Below are positions 59,722 through 64,000 of a stretch of DNA of 64,000 nt, one piece after another. A program made the position numbers and the translations under genes. The number at the start of each line of letters is the position of its first letter. Position 1 is the stretch's first letter. This DNA is from a bacterium DOLZORAL124_38_8 (GTDB taxonomy: Bacteria > Patescibacteriota > Gracilibacteria > UBA4473), in NCBI GenBank assembly GCA_002747745.1, contig PDQG01000005.1, positions 62,001 through 126,000 on the forward strand, read 5' to 3'. The notes below the pieces were generated by a model that saw nothing but the letters and a program-made list of their open reading frames with translations, searched no databases and was not told the DNA's origin.

Positions 59722-62700
59722 TTATCGGTAATTCTTTTTATTTTTTAACCACTTGTGGAATTCTCCGATATTATGGAAATGTTCATCTTCAAAATATCCC
59801 GTTCCATCTACTTCAAATGTTGGTTTTCCTGAAAATTCGTTATATAGTTGTCGTATTCCATCGTAGATAGCAAATGGAATGGCCGCTGATCTTGCAGAAA
59901 CATACGTTGATTCATGGAACGTGTCATCAGCTTGGTCAAAGGCATCAGCTTGTCTGGCAGATAGATAATCTGAAATAAAATCCTGATTTATTGTTTGTCC
60001 GTTCCAGAATTGTTTATCTAGCGCGAGTAGCGAGCGGAAATCTTCCATTATTTGTCCATCAGAATCAATCATTCCGTTGTCTTCCAAAAGTTTTACTTTC
60101 CAAATTGGGGTATCTGGTTTTCCGTCTGGTACTGGGAGTCGGACGATTTCCTCGTGTGATAAGTTGCTGGCTCCTCGATACAAGAAATCGTATGATTCTT
60201 TTTGGTATTCGTTGGTTTTCCAAGAGGCTGCGGTGCATTTTTCAGTCTCTTCGTATTCAGCGACAAAAAAGTCGGCCAGAGTTTTAGATTTAGAATTCAT
60301 AAATCGTTTTCCTAAATCTGTGTCGCGTAAAAATATTCGTAATTCTGACTGGCTAAATCCAATGTGTTTAAACATTTCCCATTTTTCTTCATTAATCATC
60401 GACTCATCTGCTTTCAAGAATGATTTGAATCCGTCTTTGGTGATATCTTTGATGTTATTCCAATCTTTAAGTGAAATACCCAATCCCTTTCGTTCGTAAG
60501 CAGTTTTGTGTTTATTTAATACGAGTTTATCAAAAATAGTTTTAAATACAGGGTCATCTTTTTGAGCGTACAATTTATTGTAGGCATCGCTGGTTTCCTT
60601 AAAGTACAAAGTTTCATTCGTGTTTAAATCGTGTAAATCTTTAGCGAGTTCCGAAATAGTATTGTATTGTTTTTGTTTAATACGAGAATGCCCTTCGGTT
60701 ACCTCAAACTTTGTACCAGTTGTGTTTCCAATAGTTTCAATTAGATTTTTATCTAAGGCGGTTTTAATTGTTCTTATTTCTTCAATGGTCATTCCGCCCG
60801 CGTGTGGAAGTTTTAAAAGTGAAATGAAAAGAGGGTTAATTTTTGCATCTTCAATTGTGTTTAAATTAAATAGCCCTTTTTCTAACACACCAGCTTTATT
60901 TAAGTTGTAGAGTTTTTTTATGAATGTTGCTCCTGGTAATTTATTTACTTGGGTTTCACTCAATAAATTTTCTCCATTATTTAATAACAATTTTTTAGCT
61001 TTTTCATTAAATTCTCCTTTTCCGTTTTTAGCAATCTCTACTTGGTGCATAAAGTAGTCAGAGAGGTTTTCGTATTTTGATTTTAGGAAGTTTTGTCCTT
61101 TGGTGCTGTTAAGCCAGTTTTTAACATCATTTTTATCGTTAAACCCAAGTTTTGCCAGCAATATTAGATGGGCTTGATTGAATTTATTGGTTCGGAATTG
61201 TTTTAGGTCGTTTTTTGAAATATTTCGAATATCATTCCAATCATTGGTATCCAAATTAATTTCTTTTTCTACTAACTGTTTCATCACCCATTTAAATTCG
61301 GGGGTGTCTTTGGCGGCGTCTAAATACAGACTTGATTCGTTCTCCTCAGGAGTGTCTGGGTCTTCTGGATTTTCTGGGTCGGTATTTGGATCATCGTTGT
61401 TCTTTGGTAGATGTTCGTTGATGTTATTTTGGAGGCGAGTTTTGTATCCACTCTCTTCCATAATGTTTAAAAGTTTGGTTTTAATAGTAATATCAACATC
61501 TGTAAACGATTGATTAACAATTTCTTCTACGGTAATAGAAATATTTTCTTCGTCTTTTTTGGTGGCGAGTATTTCTTCAAATCCTTGCCTTATTTGTTCT
61601 ACAAAATACTTGTTTGCTTTGAATAAGGCGTCAATTTCTTCTTTTGAAGCTTTAGATTCTAACGCTTTTTCTACTTCTTGTATTAAGGTAGAAATACTTT
61701 TTTCATGTTTTTCTTTCGCTTCTTTGGCTCTTTCCTCTTCTTCTTCTTCTTCTTTTTGCTTTTGTTCTTCGGTTATTTTAGTTTTTACTTTCGTGTTTTC
61801 AAATGGATTATCGGTAATTCCCTCAATACCGAGTTCACCGTATTCTTGGGCTTCTTTAAGTACTTCTTCTCGATGTGTTTTGGCATCATCTAGAGCTGTT
61901 TGATAAGCGTTTATATTCTTTTTTAATGTAGAGACATTAATTATCTTTTTGCTTCCATTTAAGGCGCCCACGATTGCGGTTACTGTTTCATCGAGGTTTT
62001 TTAATTGTTTTAAATCTTCAACATTTGATAGTTGTGTTTTTAAGTTTTCGGCTTTAGCGAGGGCTTCTTGAGCGACTGAGTCCGTTACCACGCCTTCATT
62101 TTGGCTAGCATTAATTTGGTCTTGGAGGGCCCCAATTACTTCTTCTAGCTTGGTTTTAAATTCGGCTCCGCTGTTTTCCAAAGCGGTTTTCTGTGTGTCA
62201 ACTGTTTGGTCTAATTTGAGTTGTTTTCTGATAGATTGTTCCGAAAATGTATCAAAGGCGTCTTTTAGTTTTTGTTCGGTTGCCTGTAATTGTTTTTTGG
62301 CTTTTTCCAATCGTTCTTTTGCTTTTGGTCGATTTGGGAAGGCCGCTTCTTGGGCTTCTTTTAATTCAGCTTGGGCTTCTTCATATGCTACTTGCAACGC
62401 CGAGAAGTTTTTTTGTTCTTTGTATTTATCAGCCTGTTCTTTGTTATTTTTTCGTTCGTTTTCATCGGTAGAAACCATTTTTGATGCTTCTAAAACAGTT
62501 TTATATCGATCATATTCTGGATTCTTGGTGTTGTTTTTGAATCGGAACGCCGACATTTTGAAATCTACCGCTTCGGCGATGGTTTGGTATTCTTGTAATA
62601 TTCGTCCAGAAGCACGAACCAATTTGTTGGCATTTCGTTTTGAAATTTCGGCTTTTTCAAATAATTCAACCGCTTCTGATACGGCTTTATCCCGTTTGGC

Positions 62701-63402
62701 AATTAGTTTAGGGTTATTAAGTGACTGAGCGAGTTCTTGTCCTTTTATCCGAGCTTCTAATAACTCTTTTCGAACTTCGTATTGTTTGTTGACAAAGTTT
62801 TGAATTTCCAAATTTTTGTTATGGAATTTTTGAAATTCTTCGAAAGATTCTTGGAATGGTTTTTGGAATTCTTTTATCGATTTTTTTAAGGACCGTTGTT
62901 TCTCTTTGAAATTTCTTCGGGCTTGTCGTCTTGTTTTTCGAGTAGTTCTTTTTTCTTCTCGGGTGGCGTTCTCCAGTGGTCCGTCATGAGCCGTTTCAAA
63001 CCCTTCATTCGTTTCGGCTAGTTCTTGTTCGGCTTGTTGGGCTTCGTTTAGACTTTCCAAAATTTCTTGACCATATTTCCCCAAGACTTTTTGAGTGTTT
63101 AATTCAACTTTATCTAATCCTGTTTGTATTTCTTGGAACGATTTAGTGTCGTTTATTTTTAAATCTCGTAATTCTTTGAGCCACGGTCGTTCTCCTTTGA
63201 ATTTGTATTCAGTTTTTTTCTTGTTACAGTTAAACATTTCCGCTACGGTGTTTTTGAGCGAAGTAAGGGCATTTTTTGATTCATCTATGACAGGAGACTT
63301 ATCAGAGACTTCGGTCTGTTTTAAGACCTCGGTGTTTTGAAATATGAATCTATTTCTTGCTAAATTCGTATTTTCTCCGAAACTGTTGACTACAAATTTC
63401 AT
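59722..63402 (-). CDS. Very large coiled-coil protein with a tandem C-terminal domain
   Basis: A 1226-residue protein with no signal peptide or membrane helix and no recognised family. The first 700 residues are long coiled coils rich in Glu, Lys, Ala and Gln (for example EAQAELKEAQEAAFPNR), including an acidic run of about seven Glu. An acidic Pro-Glu-Asp linker (PENPEDPDTPEEN) follows. The last 500 residues hold two copies of a roughly 200-residue domain: TNDWNDIRNISKNDLKQF / LKDWNNIKDITKDGFKSF, then NFLKSKYENLSDYFM / RFMNSKSKTLADFFV, then LYNLNKAGVLE / VKLLEDNGMID. It may be a structural or cytoskeletal scaffold. Confidence 0.8.
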   Translation of the reverse strand: MKFVVNSFGENTNLARNRFIFQNTEVLKQTEVSDKSPVIDESKNALTSLKNTVAEMFNCNKKKTEYKFKGERPWLKELRDLKINDTKSFQEIQTGLDKVELNTQKVLGKYGQEILESLNEAQQAEQELAETNEGFETAHDGPLENATREEKRTTRKTRRQARRNFKEKQRSLKKSIKEFQKPFQESFEEFQKFHNKNLEIQNFVNKQYEVRKELLEARIKGQELAQSLNNPKLIAKRDKAVSEAVELFEKAEISKRNANKLVRASGRILQEYQTIAEAVDFKMSAFRFKNNTKNPEYDRYKTVLEASKMVSTDENERKNNKEQADKYKEQKNFSALQVAYEEAQAELKEAQEAAFPNRPKAKERLEKAKKQLQATEQKLKDAFDTFSEQSIRKQLKLDQTVDTQKTALENSGAEFKTKLEEVIGALQDQINASQNEGVVTDSVAQEALAKAENLKTQLSNVEDLKQLKNLDETVTAIVGALNGSKKIINVSTLKKNINAYQTALDDAKTHREEVLKEAQEYGELGIEGITDNPFENTKVKTKITEEQKQKEEEEEEERAKEAKEKHEKSISTLIQEVEKALESKASKEEIDALFKANKYFVEQIRQGFEEILATKKDEENISITVEEIVNQSFTDVDITIKTKLLNIMEESGYKTRLQNNINEHLPKNNDDPNTDPENPEDPDTPEENESSLYLDAAKDTPEFKWVMKQLVEKEINLDTNDWNDIRNISKNDLKQFRTNKFNQAHLILLAKLGFNDKNDVKNWLNSTKGQNFLKSKYENLSDYFMHQVEIAKNGKGEFNEKAKKLLLNNGENLLSETQVNKLPGATFIKKLYNLNKAGVLEKGLFNLNTIEDAKINPLFISLLKLPHAGGMTIEEIRTIKTALDKNLIETIGNTTGTKFEVTEGHSRIKQKQYNTISELAKDLHDLNTNETLYFKETSDAYNKLYAQKDDPVFKTIFDKLVLNKHKTAYERKGLGISLKDWNNIKDITKDGFKSFLKADESMINEEKWEMFKHIGFSQSELRIFLRDTDLGKRFMNSKSKTLADFFVAEYEETEKCTAASWKTNEYQKESYDFLYRGASNLSHEEIVRLPVPDGKPDTPIWKVKLLEDNGMIDSDGQIMEDFRSLLALDKQFWNGQTINQDFISDYLSARQADAFDQADDTFHESTYVSARSAAIPFAIYDGIRQLYNEFSGKPTFEVDGTGYFEDEHFHNIGEFHKWLKNKKNYR

Positions 63403-63474
63403 AGTTTTTTTGTAATGTATCTTGGCATTGTATCATAAATCCGGTAAAAAATCAAGCGTCGAAAATGTTTTTTA

Positions 63475-63505
63475 AAAAAAACACTTCAAAGTGAAGTGTT
63501 TCTTT
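63475..63505 (-). terminator. Intrinsic terminator after rplU
   Basis: On the minus strand AACACTTC pairs with GAAGTGTT around ACTTT, followed by a T run, just after the rplU stop at 63527. Confidence 0.75.
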
Positions 63506-63526
63506 CTTGAGTTCTTTTTTCTTAAA

Positions 63527-64000
63527 TTATTTTCCTCCGTTCAATTCTTCTTGCCAAGCTTTTAATTCGTCCCATTTTCCAGCGGCTGCCATTTCAGCTT
63601 GTTTTGGCCAAGTATCTGGGGTATGATTTCCTCGTACGTCTGCAATAATTTCCGCAATTTTCCCTGCGTCGGTTTTTGCTAATTTTGCAAAAGTTTCTAC
63701 TCCAGCGTTAGCTAAAGTTTCAGCGATTTTTGGTCCAATTCCTTCAATCTTTGTCAAATCATCTTCTTTTTTGGCACTGGTTTTTTTAGGGGCTGCTTTT
63801 TTGGTAGCTTTTGTTCCGCCAATAGAAATAATTTCGATTAAAGTGTAATCTTGTCGGTGTCCTTGTGTTTTTCGGTATCGTTTTCGTGGTTTCATTTTGA
63901 ATACCCGTACTTTTTTCCCTCGTCCGTGTTCGAGTACTTTAGCTTCAACGGTTTTCCCTTCAATAATTGGCGTTCCAATTTCGAAGTTTTTTCCGTCTGC
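63527..64000 (-). CDS. rplU: Ribosomal protein L21 fused to a helix-hairpin-helix domain (start beyond window)
   Basis: The frame runs to the right edge, so the N-terminus is missing. The visible first half is L21: [40 protein letters not shown] and RQDYTLIEI. An Ala/Lys linker then leads to a helix-hairpin-helix domain: [34 protein letters not shown] and a final [20 protein letters not shown]. The same L21 fusion is known from Bacteroidetes, where it is annotated as L21/unknown-domain fusion protein. The added domain may touch rRNA. It has its own terminator. Confidence 0.93.
   Translation of the reverse strand, partial: ADGKNFEIGTPIIEGKTVEAKVLEHGRGKKVRVFKMKPRKRYRKTQGHRQDYTLIEIISIGGTKATKKAAPKKTSAKKEDDLTKIEGIGPKIAETLANAGVETFAKLAKTDAGKIAEIIADVRGNHTPDTWPKQAEMAAAGKWDELKAWQEELNGGK

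Noticed and set aside
61739..61758. TCT/TTC triplet run in the coiled-coil gene as a phase-variable tract
   Set aside because: The unit is three bases, so length changes keep the frame; it only codes for a Glu run.

Overview
The window looks like part of a chromosome from a Candidate Phyla Radiation (Patescibacteria) bacterium, most plausibly near the Gracilibacteria/Peregrinibacteria. The DNA is AT-rich and the genes are tightly packed. Several family features fit CPR: three proteins with the two-helix 'T4SS pilin-like' module, a beta-CASP RNase J, a large type IV pilus/pseudopilin set, and many genes whose ATG sits within about 10 nt of a -10 box (leaderless). Of about 60 stop codons I could read, only one is TGA (15710-15712). 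There are no internal in-frame TGAs, so the code appears standard but TGA is strongly avoided. The phylum is inference; no rRNA gene is present to settle it.

Layout. 1-4.3 kb: an operon on the minus strand with a Cys-rich pilin-like membrane protein and a very large PKD-repeat surface protein that runs off the left edge. 4.4-8.6 kb: a nucleotidyltransferase, the ribosomal/translation operon rpmE-rpmF-nusB-def, and an LPXTG-anchored surface protein. 8.7-15.7 kb: purA, tRNA-Leu, efp, a DUF2797 protein, a free-standing tRNA-binding domain, a structured-RNA candidate, rnj and a cold-shock gene. 15.7-24.4 kb: a methyltransferase, glycosyltransferases (one fused to an RmlA-type nucleotidyltransferase), prs, a FemAB-type peptidoglycan bridge enzyme, gltX and a peroxiredoxin. 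24.4-35 kb: uvrA, then a pseudopilin/PilO/PilC assembly operon with a GIY-YIG gene inside it, then a T4SS pilin-like gene. 35-49 kb: recG, tRNA-Thr, a DUF817 membrane protein, an HTH-MurA fusion, a cysteine desulfurase, a thioredoxin/CcdA pair, a lone V-type ATPase B subunit, a cation exchanger, prfA and an ATP-grasp ligase. 49-64 kb: an ECF sigma factor, XerC/D, rsmG, folD, tmk, an AI-2E-type transporter, recJ, trxB, a 1226-residue coiled-coil protein and rplU fused to a helix-hairpin-helix domain.

The most interesting signal is a set of simple-sequence repeats. Three prepilin genes with almost the same N-terminal helix (LIELLVVIVIIGIL.GMGIAQY) each carry a different short tandem repeat directly after the start codon: (CA)8 at 17961-17976, seven copies of GCAAGTTC at 43111-43166, and ten copies of GAACC at 56166-56215. 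In all three the upstream ATG is out of frame with the pilin as sequenced. Gain or loss of a single unit would restore one reading frame with a proper prepilin leader. A fourth tract, (TC)12 at 46231-46254, lies inside a Na+/Ca2+-exchanger-like gene that is currently in frame. Together these look like contingency loci: a switchable repertoire of pilins (one bearing a lectin-like LamG domain) plus a switchable ion transporter. The assembly machinery at 27.9-33.9 kb carries no such repeats and would be always available. This would give a reduced, probably host-attached cell a random ON/OFF control of adhesion and surface antigens.
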